From Monilinia fructicola (taxonomy: Eukaryota > Ascomycota > Leotiomycetes > Helotiales > Sclerotiniaceae), in NCBI GenBank assembly GCA_008692225.1, contig VICG01000003.1, positions 2,845,501-2,909,500 of the forward strand: a stretch of 64,000 bases of DNA, given 5' to 3'. The position numbers and the translations under genes are program-made. The notes beneath the pieces are model-generated. The model had not been told where the DNA came from, made no database searches, and saw only the letters and a list, made by a program, of their open reading frames with translations. Shown here in pieces: positions 50,843-62,359 of the stretch; the stretch's first letter is position 1; each line of letters starts with the position of its first letter.

Positions 50843-52093
50843 CTCGGTATGAAGCCATGCTCAACCCCCAATTCATGCAAATTTGGGCGCCTGGCTTCCT
50901 CAATGGTGTCATTCATTACGAAAAGCACGGAAGTGCACATCTCTGATAACCAGAGCGATCTATTGTGGGATACAGACACGAGCTTTTCACTCACACATTC
51001 ATTCTCGTTCAAACGGTTACCTCGGTTGTGGAATACTTTATTGAATCGGATCTCCTCATAATATGCTTACTATCTCTTCTGTTAGCCTCCATCAATTGCT
51101 TAGCATGGCTTCAAGGTTTTGGTATGGTCCGTGGATCATCATGTTCCGGACCAAGTAATACTTAGTCAGACAGTAGCGGCTCTTTCAAAAAAGAGGCTGA
51201 TTTCAGTTATCTATTGATCAGAGAATTCTTTCGTTTCTTTGTTTCCTTTCTTTCCTCTTCTTTTTCTGTTGCGATTCCGACTTCTGGGAATCCGATTCAT
51301 ATCACACACTTCTTTATTTTTTTGCAATCATATTGTCTTTTGATCAATAGCTTTCGAATCGGTCGATTTCATTACAGAAAGATGTCATCTCCTTTACTTT
51401 CTCTGCTTCCTAGATTGTGACTTACATACCCAAAATATCATTTTCGATGAACCAATTCGGAAATTCCTGTCCGTGATCATGCAGTGAATGATAGCATCGC
51501 GATAGTCTTGGGCTTCGAAAACAAGTACTTAGCAATCCTAATTCTCCCCTCGTAAAACGATGGATGAAGCATCCTTCGGATTCCATAAATCTCGTACCAG
51601 ATGGGAAATATGCCGATCAATGAGTTTAACATAACACCCCATATTGTGTTACGATATCTTCCGTGTAGCCCCTTTGGTGTAGCAACGGGCAGGCATTGAA
51701 AGAAGATCTGGGCAGAAATCATAACCTGGGTCGCTGATGTGGTAAAAGTTGTTGATCGACCGGGGCATTCAAGATCGTAGCATTTGGAGACATATCTATA
51801 GTGACACTTCGAATACTTAGAATAGAGATATAAACCTTGAAGCTCTCGTCCGAGAATCTGAACTGGGTACTCGAGTAGGCTGAGTTGAATTCGCAGGTAT
51901 GTGAATTCTCGTCCAAAGTAGATGGTCCTTGAAACTCTCCAAACTCCGTATTTGAGCATCATCACCAAACACCCAGGCATCCACAGGGTTCCAGAATATT
52001 AATCATCCATTCAAATTAATTATCCATTCATAGCTCATATATTATCATCTGAAACTTCCAGTCGTCCCCATCCATCCTTCTTTTTCAACCCCT
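50843..52093. other. Spacer with one weak minus-strand open frame
   Basis: On the minus strand 51477-51980 stays open for 167 codons, with one hydrophobic stretch (LNSLIGIFPIWYEIYGI). I do not recognise it, it lacks a leader or introns, and chance is possible. A T-rich tract spans about 51220-51330. Nothing else recognised. Confidence 0.3.
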
Positions 52094-53233
52094 TTACCTC
52101 GCCCTAACACCCCCCGGAAAACTTCTTGCACTGAGCAAAACCCCCTTCACCCCCCTAATCTCCCTCTTGACCTTTGCAATTTCATCCTCTGCTTGCTTAT
52201 CATTTCCATTTCTGTCTCCACTATTCCCAAAACCCCCCGCTCCGTACCCAAAGGTTGGCGTTGTAAATACCATCCCCTGTAAATATTCCTTCAACATACT
52301 CATTCTCGTTTCCAGCTCTTCATTTGTAGATGCCTCGTATGTCGAATCTTCTATTAGTGATGATAATCTGCTTTGTAAAGTTGTGAGACGCGATGTCTGG
52401 ATCGCGGTTGTAGTTGTCGCGGTATTCGCGTGGGAGATGAGGGAGGGCGAGCTGGGTGTTTGTATAGGAGAAGAGGGGAGAGATGTTTGAACACCGATAT
52501 CACGATGAAACAGCTCGGTAGGATCACTAATTACGGAGCCAGCATCAGATTCGAGGTATTCAGATTGGAGGGATTTGTGGTGGTGATAGGTAGGAGGGAT
52601 TTCGGAGACGGAATTCTCGAGTTTGTGAATTAGTTTTTGGAGATTGTTTAGGGTAGCGGAGGTCAGGGAAAGTCGGGATTCTGTGAGAGAGTTTATCATG
52701 GGGCGTATTAAAAAGGTGTTTGTACCATGGAGAAGGAAGCTGAGAGAGCCGAAGAGATAGAGGGTTGTAAGGAGGCGGTGTTTCGTAATTAAAGGGGTGG
52801 AAGAAGGAGACGGCTGAACCAAGAACTCAGGATAAGTTATTATAGGAGGTTGATCGCGAGGTGCTTGCGCATAGTTCGATTGAGTAGGGGCAGGTAGAGA
52901 TCGTGGTGTTGGTTGCGATACGGATTCTGGTTTTGATCTTGGTTCTGGCGACGATTTGACATCAGATGTAGCTTCATCGATCCGCGACACACCCAGTAGC
53001 TCTTGTATATCATCTCTCTCGAGCCCTTTACTCTCCAGAAAAGCAATCTTCTTGTCCGTAGATGCATTCTTAACTTCATCTTCCTCCAAAAACTTCCTTG
53101 CCTGCTCGAGTACCATTGTCCGAGTTGGTGGTTCAGTGTCTGGTTCCAATTGTTCACTGGGCTTGTCTTCTTCTCTTTTGAGCTGCCACGAAGGCACGCC
53201 TGGCTTTTTGGCTTCAGTATCGGAGTCGCTCAT
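52094..53233 (-). CDS. Peroxisomal docking protein, Pex14/Pex33-like
   Basis: Single exon of 379 residues, start MSDSDTEAKK. Residues 38-81 match the Pex14 N-terminal domain: TMVLEQARKFLEEDEVKNA, then KIAFLESKGLERDDIQELLG, the helical bundle that binds WxxxF motifs of the Pex5 receptor. A proline/serine linker follows. One membrane helix lies near residues 154-176 (LLTTLYLFGSLSFLLHGTN). After it come a coiled coil (LNNLQKLIHKLENSV) and a Ser/Thr-rich tail with another predicted helix (EIAKVKREIRGVKGVLLSA). Filamentous ascomycetes have Pex14 and a second related docking protein, Pex33 (Pex14/17). The length near 380 and the divergent domain fit the latter, but Pex14 itself cannot be excluded. 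It acts on the peroxisome membrane in import of matrix enzymes. Confidence 0.82.
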   Translation of the reverse strand: MSDSDTEAKKPGVPSWQLKREEDKPSEQLEPDTEPPTRTMVLEQARKFLEEDEVKNASTDKKIAFLESKGLERDDIQELLGVSRIDEATSDVKSSPEPRSKPESVSQPTPRSLPAPTQSNYAQAPRDQPPIITYPEFLVQPSPSSTPLITKHRLLTTLYLFGSLSFLLHGTNTFLIRPMINSLTESRLSLTSATLNNLQKLIHKLENSVSEIPPTYHHHKSLQSEYLESDAGSVISDPTELFHRDIGVQTSLPSSPIQTPSSPSLISHANTATTTTAIQTSRLTTLQSRLSSLIEDSTYEASTNEELETRMSMLKEYLQGMVFTTPTFGYGAGGFGNSGDRNGNDKQAEDEIAKVKREIRGVKGVLLSARSFPGGVRAR

Positions 53234-53295
53234 TCTGCCAAGTGTCGTTTATTGAAGAGCCCCCTTGGAAAATCACTGATAGCTTTCCAAGCTAC

Positions 53296-53342
53296 AAGTG
53301 TGTCTGTCTGTCTGGCTGTCTGTCTGTCTGTCTGTCTGTCTT
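53296..53342. repeat. (GTCT)n microsatellite
   Basis: About 11 GTCT units with one variant, in the leader or promoter of the Pex14-like gene, about 65 bp from its start codon. Confidence 0.9.
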
Positions 53343-53739
53343 GTCGGTGTCAACTTACATGGACCTCGGCACTTGATAGATTGATGACATAATCCCATCA
53401 ATGACTTTTGATTGGTTCTACATAATTTAGACCTCAGTTCGGCAACCTATATAATGATTTTGAAAGTATCAAAGCATTCCAAGGTTCACAACAATTAAGT
53501 TTGGATATTATCACCCAATATCAAAATATCTCCCTCGTTCTTCATCCCTCCAATATCGAAACCTTTCAACCTGATTCTTCCCATCCAATACGATCGATCA
53601 AGTCTGATCATCTCTCTGGGTAGCAAGTATCATTAATCTGTGCCACAATCCAACTCTACCTACACATCATCAAACGGTGAAACCTACGAATAAGCAAGCA
53701 CCAATATACTTTACGAAGTGGGTATCAACGAGTATCATA

Positions 53740-54219
53740 ATGTCAGGAAAGGCCGAACGACCCAGTAAGCGTGTACGAAAACTCAGTACTGATTCTGAAG
53801 GCGATGGAGAAATCGATTGGACGGATCACCGTGGAAAAGCTGGTAGGGCTGAGCCAGCCACCAACAAGAACGAGTAAGTCTTTGAGCGGCTCCAGAGATC
53901 GAAATTTCCATTATTCTCCTAACCGCGACAATCCCCCATTTGCTCTTTGTACCATGTTGCTGCACGCAAATCTCCGTAATTAAGCGTTACCTCTACCCGT
54001 TCCCACTTTTGATTTAGCCCTCGTGTTTTTGATGATAATTATATGTTGCTATCGCTGTACAATCAAGGGGCAATAGATGAGGCATTGGTCAGTCTTAGAA
54101 AGTCAGGATTAGACAGCTGTGTAAGGGGAGCGCGTTTATGTATGCAAAGCGTTTGCTTCCACCTGTCATTCTCCGCAATTCTGTCTTATCGAGGCAGCGA
54201 CCCGGCCCTTGCCAGCTGA
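53740..54219 (+). CDS. Small two-exon protein of unknown function
   Basis: Exon 1, 53740-53873, encodes MSGKAERPSKRVRKLSTDSE and an acidic continuation. A gtaagt donor and a ttgatttag acceptor bound a 144-bp intron. Exon 2, 54018-54219, continues in frame with DPRVFDDNYMLLSLYNQG and stops after DPALAS: 111 residues. The N-terminus is basic (KRVRK), as in nuclear proteins. No family recognised. Supporting points are a start codon after a C/A-rich leader, a consensus donor and frame kept across the intron. The intron is longer than most here, so the model is tentative. It is divergent from the Pex14-like gene and ends 165 bp before the Ies2-like gene. Confidence 0.42.
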
Positions 54220-54383
54220 TTCACCACCAATTGAGCTCAGATCACTCCACATCTCATTTCTTTATACTATATCATCAATAACCTCGAAGGAAAGTATCGT
54301 GGATCAAGGAATCCATCGAGATCAACAATCCAACATACTCCCTTCAATCTGTTCGTCTAGTATTTGATTGCTGTGAGAGCAAC

Positions 54384-55723
54384 ATGTCTACACGACGCAG
54401 TCAACGGTCGGCAGCTGCCAAGGCCAGAGATGTAATTATTGTTTCTGAACAGATATCTCCTAGGTCATCACGATCGCGTCGCACGAATCCAGAGCCTGCC
54501 TCATCGGCCACCGTATCACGTGGACCAGCACCACCACAGTCAGGAAGCCCCGAATCAATGCGTTTTACGGTAAAGACATCATCAAGCAAATTGAGAGAAG
54601 CAACACGATCAAGCCCTGTCCCTGGCCCATCTGTCATGGTGAATAGCAGGGATCATTTTGTAGGCGGCGAGATCCTGGAAGGGAAGAGAAACAGGAAAAT
54701 CAGGAAGAGTTACGTTCTGGAATCTGAGAGTGAAGAAGAGGACGAAGAAATGCAAGATGCTGAGGGAGAAGACGATCCCGATGCGGAGGGTGAGGATGAG
54801 GACCTAGATGCTGACGGAGATGTTGATATGGATTTGCAACCTTCTCCACCTACCATTCAGGTTTCAAAAGCGACGGCTGGGAAGACTAAGATCGCTGTGA
54901 AGGAACCACCCAAGATTCCCACCGCTACCGTTGAGCAAAAAGACTTTGGACTTAGTGATGATGACGATGATGAACTTAGTGAACTTGACAGTGACTTGGG
55001 AGAGGAAATTGAGGAGGAAGAAGCGATCCAGAGTGGAAATGATGAAGATGCAGAAGGCGAGGATGAAGAAATTGAAGCTGCTGTGGAAGAAGAGGAACTT
55101 GATAGTGATGATGAGACTCCTGCAAATGAAAGCAGAGCTTCTACACCAGATCTCAACAAATTGACGAGAAGACAAAGAGCAAGGTTCGATGATGCTGCCA
55201 GTGGATATCTTATGGCTCTTCCTGATGGTAGGTTGTTTCAATTTTCCCTGTGATCATGTGCTAATATCTGTTTAGAGGTTCAAGTGAAGAAGCATCTCAC
55301 AGCCGAGGAGCATGCCATGAGACGTGCAGAAATGGCACGAAGAAGAAAGAACCTTAGTGAAAAGCGAAATGAAGAAGAGAAGGTAAATTAATTCTATGAC
55401 CTCAAATTTCCTTTTAGCTGGCCTTGATATTCATATTTCTAACACGAATTTAGATGGAAACTATCAATAAACTTCTCAAAAAGCAAGCACCCAAGACCAA
55501 CGCTCGCCGGAAAGATCTCAACGGTCCAGTTGTTGACGCAACTCCAGAAGGAGAACCCCAAAAGCCGAATGCGCGTTTTGTTCGATGGGTTAGCAACAAA
55601 GATGGCAATAGAATTGGTGTACCAGAAGAGTGGATGGAGGGACCTGCGGGTGCTTTGTTTCAAGGTGGTGTGAAGGCTAATGGAAATGGTATGGGCGGCA
55701 AATTGATCCAGGAAGTCTCTTAA
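54384..55723 (+). CDS. IES2: INO80 complex subunit, Ies2/PAPA-1 family
   Basis: Three exons: 54384-55227, 55276-55382, 55454-55723. Introns of 48 and 71 bp are in frame and the product is 406 residues. The N-terminal part is Ser/Arg-rich. Residues about 110-265 are extremely acidic (for example DAEGEDDPDAEGEDEDLDAD). The PAPA-1 domain follows, from KLTRRQRARFDDAASGYLMA through VKKHLTAEEHAMRRAEMARR and NLSEKRNEEEKMETINKLLK. The tail ends with a PEEWMEGPAGALF motif typical of fungal Ies2 proteins. Ies2 is a subunit of the INO80 chromatin remodeller and supports its ATPase; the acidic tract would suit histone contact. Domain order, length and clean splicing make it an intact housekeeping gene. 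The symbol is by family resemblance. Confidence 0.88.
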
Positions 55724-57108
55724 AAGTATAGAGCTTTAGTATGTACATTAGTTTCTCGGACATGGCTTTCAAGGGCTCACATATAGTGCGAGTTTGATTC
55801 ATCCAATTTCCTTTTGATTCGGAACTAGTGTTCTGTTGATTTATGCATCTGTCATGCCAAGACTTGATCACGTGATTATAAAAGCGTTTCCAACGTACTC
55901 AGCACTTACCCGCCTCTTGCCTCATTCTCTAACTCACCATCCTCTCCTTAGTTCTGGAGAAATATCAAGACCAGTTCCACAATCCTCGCCCTATTATTCT
56001 CCCGGTCTCAGAGAAGCTTGACGGTCACTACTTGGCTCACCACCACCAATATCACTACCATCTTCCTGGCCAGGGCATGCAACAATCACACGATCCGTCA
56101 ATTGCCTCGCGCATCATGTGCATGGTTCTTATGATAACCACATTGGAGTATAAACTATTTTTAGCAATGCCTCGTTGACATCCTGACCTATCTACAACTT
56201 GTTTGTTGATTGTGGCTGTTCGACTCGGATTGGTAGAGATCAAGTGCCGCTTTTTCGTGTCATCTGAGAGATGGTGTCTCCGGAATCTCGTCTAGAAGAA
56301 TATGAACTTGAGTAGCAGGTCGAGACGGAACATGCTTTCCATTTTGATTTTATTGAATAGTTGAATTTAGGTTTTGATGGGTTGATTTTTGTGGAGTTGT
56401 AATTCAGTTCGACTGGATTGATGCTTCACGTCAGGTTTATAGTATTAGGGGGACTGAAGCTTGAACGAATAACAATCACTTCTCACGTAAACGTGTTTTC
56501 TTGCTCAATAATCTTCCATGAATTCAATGTTTAAAGAGTTTTGAAATATTGAGGTTTGAAGGGTTTAGGTTGGCTCGATAGACAAAAAGTTCAGAGCCAG
56601 TTAAAAGACAGAGCTTGCATTATGCAATCTTAGAAAAATGAATGAAGAGGCTTTTTAACCATTTCATCAAACACAACGCCGACAGACGGAATGCTACTTC
56701 CAGTGGAAAGAGTAAAAGCCTTGTGTGACAGCACAAGCAGACGAGATAAAAGCAGTGCACCCTTAGCAGATGAGCTTGACGCCCTGAGCATTCAAATCGT
56801 GAATCAATTCCAATCGTGCAAAATACCCCGGATTTCAATCCCTTGACTCTATGAAAGGACAATTACCATCATTCTCTTCAACCCTTCGAACAAAGCATAT
56901 GATATACGCAATATCCATCACATCTTCATAGCAACAACGCAAACCAAGCGCAATTTACTTACACCTCGCCGATATCCACTCAATCGAATCGACAAAGTCC
57001 TTATCATAAGGTAACACCCAGACTCGTATCGGGCCTTCCAAAATGCACCAACTCTGTCCAAATACGATCCGAGTTTCACGAAACAGTATATCTACTTTAG
57101 TATTACGC
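55724..57108. other. Gene-free spacer
   Basis: Contains the 3' end of the Ies2-like gene, then about 1.3 kb with no frame, RNA or repeat that I can support. Confidence 0.5.
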
Positions 57109-57690
57109 TTATTGCTTCTCCTTTGGCAGACAAAACCATACAATGCGTTTCGTGCGCTTGGGGTGATCCAGCGCGTCTGTCACAGATTCCGAACCATACA
57201 TCGATGAACTGGCTCTCAATCCTACATGCACAGCTACATCTACAACCACAAATCCCCAATACCAAAACAATCCCCAGCAGATCCCCAGCCCTAAAACCGA
57301 CACCACATACCCGAATTTGCACAATCCTCAGCATAACTCAAGGGGCATACCTCGCCGCCATCCCTCTTTAACAACGGCCTATTAATAATAAACAATATCC
57401 ACCATCCGCTTAACACCCATCAGACATCATACGACCAGCAGTAGCATCAACACACAAACGAGGAACCAAAGTCAAACCCCACGCTCTTCTCCAACATCCG
57501 TCCATCGAATCTCACCTGATCCCACAGAACGCGCCAGTAACCTTCGAAGCTCTACGGAAGACCGGGAAACCACAGGAAGAGAAAAGAAATAAAGATCAAG
57601 ACCGCGGGGTACACAATATGCAACCCAAAAAATACCCATCGATGCCAGGGCATATCTCCCCAACTCAAAATATGGCGTTGTGTTGTAATC
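57109..57690 (-). pseudogene. Probable broken membrane-protein gene
   Basis: Minus-strand pieces in two frames look like one membrane protein. Near the 5' end WVFFGLHIVYPAVLIFISFL is a strong membrane helix, followed by a stop and then GYWRVLWDQVRFDG. Further down, in another frame, come KFGYVVSVLGLGICWGLFWY, WGFVVVDVAVHVGLR and SVTDALDHPKRTKRIVWFCL, preceded by three stops. No consensus introns remove these breaks. I do not recognise the family. A decayed gene is more likely than chance because the helices and the codon-like composition continue over 500 bp. Confidence 0.38.
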
Positions 57691-57758
57691 TCATATCATT
57701 ATTGTATACTGCTGTGCTGGTTCTGGTAAAAGGAGAGATAAACGATGGATGAAAAACT

Positions 57759-57786
57759 GTCACGTCACGTCACGTCACGTCACGTT
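57759..57786. repeat. (CACGT)n pentamer tandem
   Basis: Five contiguous CACGT/TCACG units. Each junction makes TGACGTGA on the minus strand, a bZIP (CRE/ATF-type) core. It lies about 100 bp upstream of the minus-strand membrane-protein remnant, a promoter-like place. It may equally be a neutral minisatellite. Confidence 0.7.
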
Positions 57787-58405
57787 ACGGTTGAGTATTC
57801 ATTTATTGATCACTACAGGGTGGGACTTAACGATTCCCATCCATGCTGGCGCCTATAAGGAATGGGGAGAGGAGATGGAAAAGCTCTTTCCTTTTCTCTT
57901 TCTTTTTCTTCCTTTTCTCTTCTTGCTAGATCCAAGTATGGGGTAAGGTTATTATTTAGAGATTCGGGGGCAGGGAGAAGCTATTGAGGAACTGGTAGGT
58001 AGGCAGGTATTTGAGGGTCGAGGAGTTTCATGATCAATCAAAAGTGTGGTGGTTTGTTCCTACCAGTAGATTTACGTCACATCCTTATGAAGTGTGGGAA
58101 AAAGAAGCTTGCATTTTTCGTGGCTGCAGAAGATGTGATTCTTGTTCGTTGCTACTCATACTAGAAGGACCTAATCACCCTCTGATGAAGATCTGTCGTG
58201 ACCAGTGAGAGCGGTTGAGTGATACCGAGTCCCGAAGCAGATGTGGAGAAGTAAGAAACCCAAGCTTTTTTGTCCACACCTGGATGTTTCCCAGAGCTCA
58301 AGGGTACTTGAAATGATGTTCTGATTTATCAATATACAGGAAAACCAAAAGACGGAAAAACTAGTACGCGGGCGACCAGCCCAAAGACCGTAAAAATATC
58401 TCCGT
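57787..58405. other. Gene-free spacer
   Basis: Contains a CTTTT-rich tract at 57885-57925 and short open frames without support. Holds the 3' flank of the next minus-strand gene. Confidence 0.5.
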
Positions 58406-60487
58406 TCAAGTCTCATACGTCGGCAAATCAACAAGCAATCTCTGCTTATAGAAAGCCGATACACTCTCACGAGTATACTCAGTCCCCCGTTTCGACTGAG
58501 CATCAACAGATACATTCGCAGAAGCAGTGGTTCGCCAGGTAGCTGGCATACACCAGTGGGTAGTTTTGCTCAAGCCAGTATCGTACAGGGTCCCTCTCGA
58601 ATCCTGGTTGTCATCCTCCCGCTCTTGCATCCACCAGATCGTCCAGTTCTGATTTCCCCAAAACCACTTGTTTCGCATTTGGCGTATCGCACACCGCCAA
58701 CCTTTAGAGCATCGAATGAGATGGACCGACGAATCCTTGTCAAGGTTCTTGATTCCGCGTTGAATCGCATTTAGCTGCGCCCCATTATCCCATGTAACGA
58801 TGAGCTTTACAGGCACGAGATGCTCGGGCATACCCGCCTTCCGAGCATCTTCTTCCGCACGATCAATAAATGCGTGAAGATTGTCTTCTCCAGGTGCATC
58901 TGTAAATTCTATGGTTGTAATAATAAACTGATCACCACCTTTCTGCAAGTGAAGGATTCTGCGGGTAAGCGGTCCTTCAATAAGGTCGTCTTTTGGTATT
59001 GATTTATTTATCCAAGGCAATTCTTTTCTTTTTATCCTTTTTTGAGACTGTTCAGGTCTGACTGCATATCCATAAAGAGCGAGATCGGGCTTCCCTTTAT
59101 CTAGACAATAGCTACAACGCCCATGATTTTTGATATGTTCCAGCGCTGTTTTATTATCGTCAACTGCCATTTCTGGATTGTACTGGGAAGTAGCACCGTA
59201 GGGTAGATTTTTACTTTCTCCTGATGCTGGTTTGTTTTATTAGTGTGGTGTACAATTTTCCATTTGGCTGGGCTGAGAAGTAATGGTTGACCAGGAATCA
59301 TTGAATCCGACGGTTCAGAATAGGGCATACCTAATTTGCTATGGATATCCACAGAAACCCCGAGTTGATCCTTATCTTTGTTTCTGCTTACTATCGATTC
59401 ACTACTCTCGTCAGTCGGTGAAATTGTCGTTGTGAGCTCGAATTTTAGTCTGGCATCCTTGGAAGCAAATGCTCGCTTGATAGCTCGAGTATCAAACTGG
59501 CTAGGACTTTGTGTAGGCATTCTGCTATCCTTGCTTGGGTCGCTGATAGATTCATTGCTCTTGCCGGAGGCAGTACTTCTATTGCCTGTTTCGGAAAGAA
59601 TTTTCCCCTTGAAACCCCGTTCACTGGCCGGAAAAAGAGAAGAAGATAAGTCCATGCCGGATCGATAACCATCGTATCCCTCCTCGTAGTCTCCATCTTC
59701 ATTTTTATCCTTTGCTACGAAGATAGTTGACTTGTAGCCCTTGTCATAGGAAACTTCCCCTCCATCGGTAGTTGATTGACAAGGAAATAAAGGAGGCGAA
59801 AGATTAGCTGATCGAGGTGAAATAACTTTCTTCCTATTATCTTTTGAAGCTAGAGGAATACCAATATCAGCTTGTCTAAAAGGTTGAACGTCGGAAATAC
59901 CATCCGATTGAGATAAAGTTGGTAGAAATGGGGGGAAATCAACAACATGTGGTCGAGATGAAGACGAAGGAATTGGTTTACTACTTTGTTCATGATAAAG
60001 CAATTTGCGTTTGCCTTTGGAACATCTCGTCCCAGGAGTAATCCCTGGATTCTTTGGAACTGGTGCATAATAAGGTGCTATAAAAGGGCTACCTAAGGAG
60101 ATAGACGCAAGAGCTAATAGTGATGTATAATCTGAATTACACCCTAAAGTATCTTTTTGACTTCTGAAAGGGTTTCGTCGGGGCGAGTTCGATCTTTTCT
60201 GCTTTTTGAAAGGTGATTCAGGTGCGAAATTTGGATCGTCTCGAAGTTCAGTTCTTTTGAGTTTCACCAGGTATTGGACCAGATCTCTTTTGATTTACTG
60301 CAGAACAACCTATCGGAGGCTCAGTCTTAACCTTGCATTCTATTGTTTGGTTTTCTCGTAGTGGCAATATGCTCTGCTGAGATTCGGAGAATTTCTGTTT
60401 CTTTGCAGGCGATCCAGGTTCAGGTCCCGGATTAAATTCAAGACTTGTTGATTCTTGTGACTTGGGCCTTTTTCGATCGTTCATCAT
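58406..60487 (-). CDS. Uncharacterised protein, low-complexity N-terminus and conserved-looking C-terminus
   Basis: Three minus-strand open segments overlap end to end. 60248-60487 starts MMNDRKRPKSQESTSLEF. 59101-60267 is Ser/Pro/Lys-rich with basic clusters (FKKQKRSNSPRRNP). 58406-59170 contains KNHGRCSYCLDKGKPDL and IRCSKGWRCAIRQMRNKWFW, paired cysteines that might bind a metal. The second junction can be closed by a 71-bp intron (donor gtacac, branch ctaata, acceptor cccag), joining SPAKWKI to YNPEMAVDDNK. For the first junction I find no in-frame splice pair, so a frame break or an unusual intron is possible. The joined product would be about 690 residues. No known family; probably a lineage-specific nuclear protein. 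Confidence 0.55.
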
Positions 60488-62359
60488 TTTTTCCTTCTTT
60501 CCATAAACCGTAAATAGGGTTCGAAATTATTGAAATGAGCCAGAGAGAACAATCTTTGGTGAAGGATGTGATTGTTAAAACATTTGAACTTGACCTATTT
60601 TGACTTGGAATATTCGATACAGTAAAAGTGAGTGTGATATCGTTGTTTCAAGTGCTATTGAGGTTGGGAAATAGATGAGATCCAAACAATTGTCTGAGGT
60701 GACTAGAGTATGGACTAGAGTATGGCTGTGGTTACTAAACTGTCGGTGGAGGTAAGAGCGATTCCTTATTTGAATGGGAAAGAAGAACGGGATTGAGTAG
60801 CTAAGATGAAGGAAAGGACAGTAACTCATCAGCATGGTGGATATATTTCTATTTCCCGAATTGACTCTATCATTGTTACTGAAGTTCACCAGATTGACTT
60901 TGCCTTCAGCTTGTCGATATATTGACACAACTACAGGCTATCTCAAGTAATGCACAGAGTTCTTGGATAAATACATACCACTTATATGCTTGATCTTCAT
61001 TATTACCAAAGTTTCCAATTGCCTCGGCTGCTGCCAGACAACAAAATTTTCTCCGGTGTTGAATCTAAATCAGGTTTTGTTCAAGCACTTGAAAGCTCTT
61101 ATATCTAGCCTTCTAGCACAATTTATTATATATCAATGCTTCTACAACTCGATACACTATCAATACTGCTTCATCAATAGTCATTAGCATCTTAAACTTG
61201 AAACTCAGACAAAACGTAATCCTTCTATTCAGCCTAAACATATCTCCACTCGTACCTTCAATAAAGGAACTAGATGATCTACAAGACAACAGAACGTTCA
61301 AAAATGGAGCTGGCAGCATTCTGAAACAATGCCACTAATTGTGTTCGGATGGAGTCATCTGAATACAGCATATAATTCCAGCCTTTCAAAAGATGTAGTT
61401 TGCTAATGATTTGTTACCAATTTAGGAATTCTAAATTCCGTTCATAGAAAAAGACAAGCAATACCTCATCCTTCCTGTGAAACTGAAGTTCTGAAGGAGG
61501 CTTACTCTGACCCATAGAAAGTTTCCTTTAATCTGATAAGAATTCAATATTGTACAAGATAAATCTTGCATTATAGGATGCTTTGTTTGGGCAGGACAGA
61601 GTACCAATACACAGTTTGTGCAAATTTTCCTTTCGGATTTGGGTTCTCTTTCGTGGAATATGCATGGGCACTTGATTTAGATATTTTATTGACCGGCTAT
61701 TGGAAGTTTTAAGTAGCGGCCTTTGACGGAAGTCGCAAAGAGTGAAAGAGGAAAGTTCAGGAAGAAAGAGATGCTGATGATTCTGTGAAAAGGCCGTCGC
61801 TTACCCGCATATGTAAAGTCTAGTAAGCGACTTAGCTTGAAAATGGGCGATTGAGCAACCTGATGTTTCTTACCGTTTATGTGATGTAGTTTGAAGCCGC
61901 TGTCAATGTATTAAAATGAAAGCATTGCAGCCTATGATCTAATGAGTCGGATTTGAGAGACTCTGGTTCCAGCTAGCAGCCAGTGTGTGTTAAAATGAAA
62001 GACAAGGAAGAAATTTCTTGGTGATTGTAGTGATGACAACTCCTTTGTACATTAATTTATTCTTGATTCTTTTGACAGGGAGGACTTATAATAAGTCTCC
62101 TGATTCCATATCAAATTTTGACAAGCAAAACTGATCCCTCATATTCTTCTTGAACTGCAATTCTACGACTGAGTGAGTGACTTCTGGTAAAATAGTATTT
62201 TGAATGAAGAAAGATCTTTTCGTTCCCACTATACTCTGTATTTTGAAGATATGACCTAAGCTAATGGGTCTAGGAAGATTTTCATTGTTCCTCCACCTTT
62301 CACACTTGATCACTTGACAAGAATTGGTTCCTCATCATCTGGGAGCTCTATCATCAAAA
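60488..62359. other. Divergent promoter region without genes
   Basis: About 1.9 kb between two genes transcribed apart. Open frames such as 60575-60928 (minus) lack support. No RNA genes or repeats recognised. Confidence 0.5.

Noticed and set aside
51477..51980. 167-codon minus-strand open frame
   Set aside because: Kept only as a note. Composition is not clearly coding, no family is recognised, and no splice or start context supports it.
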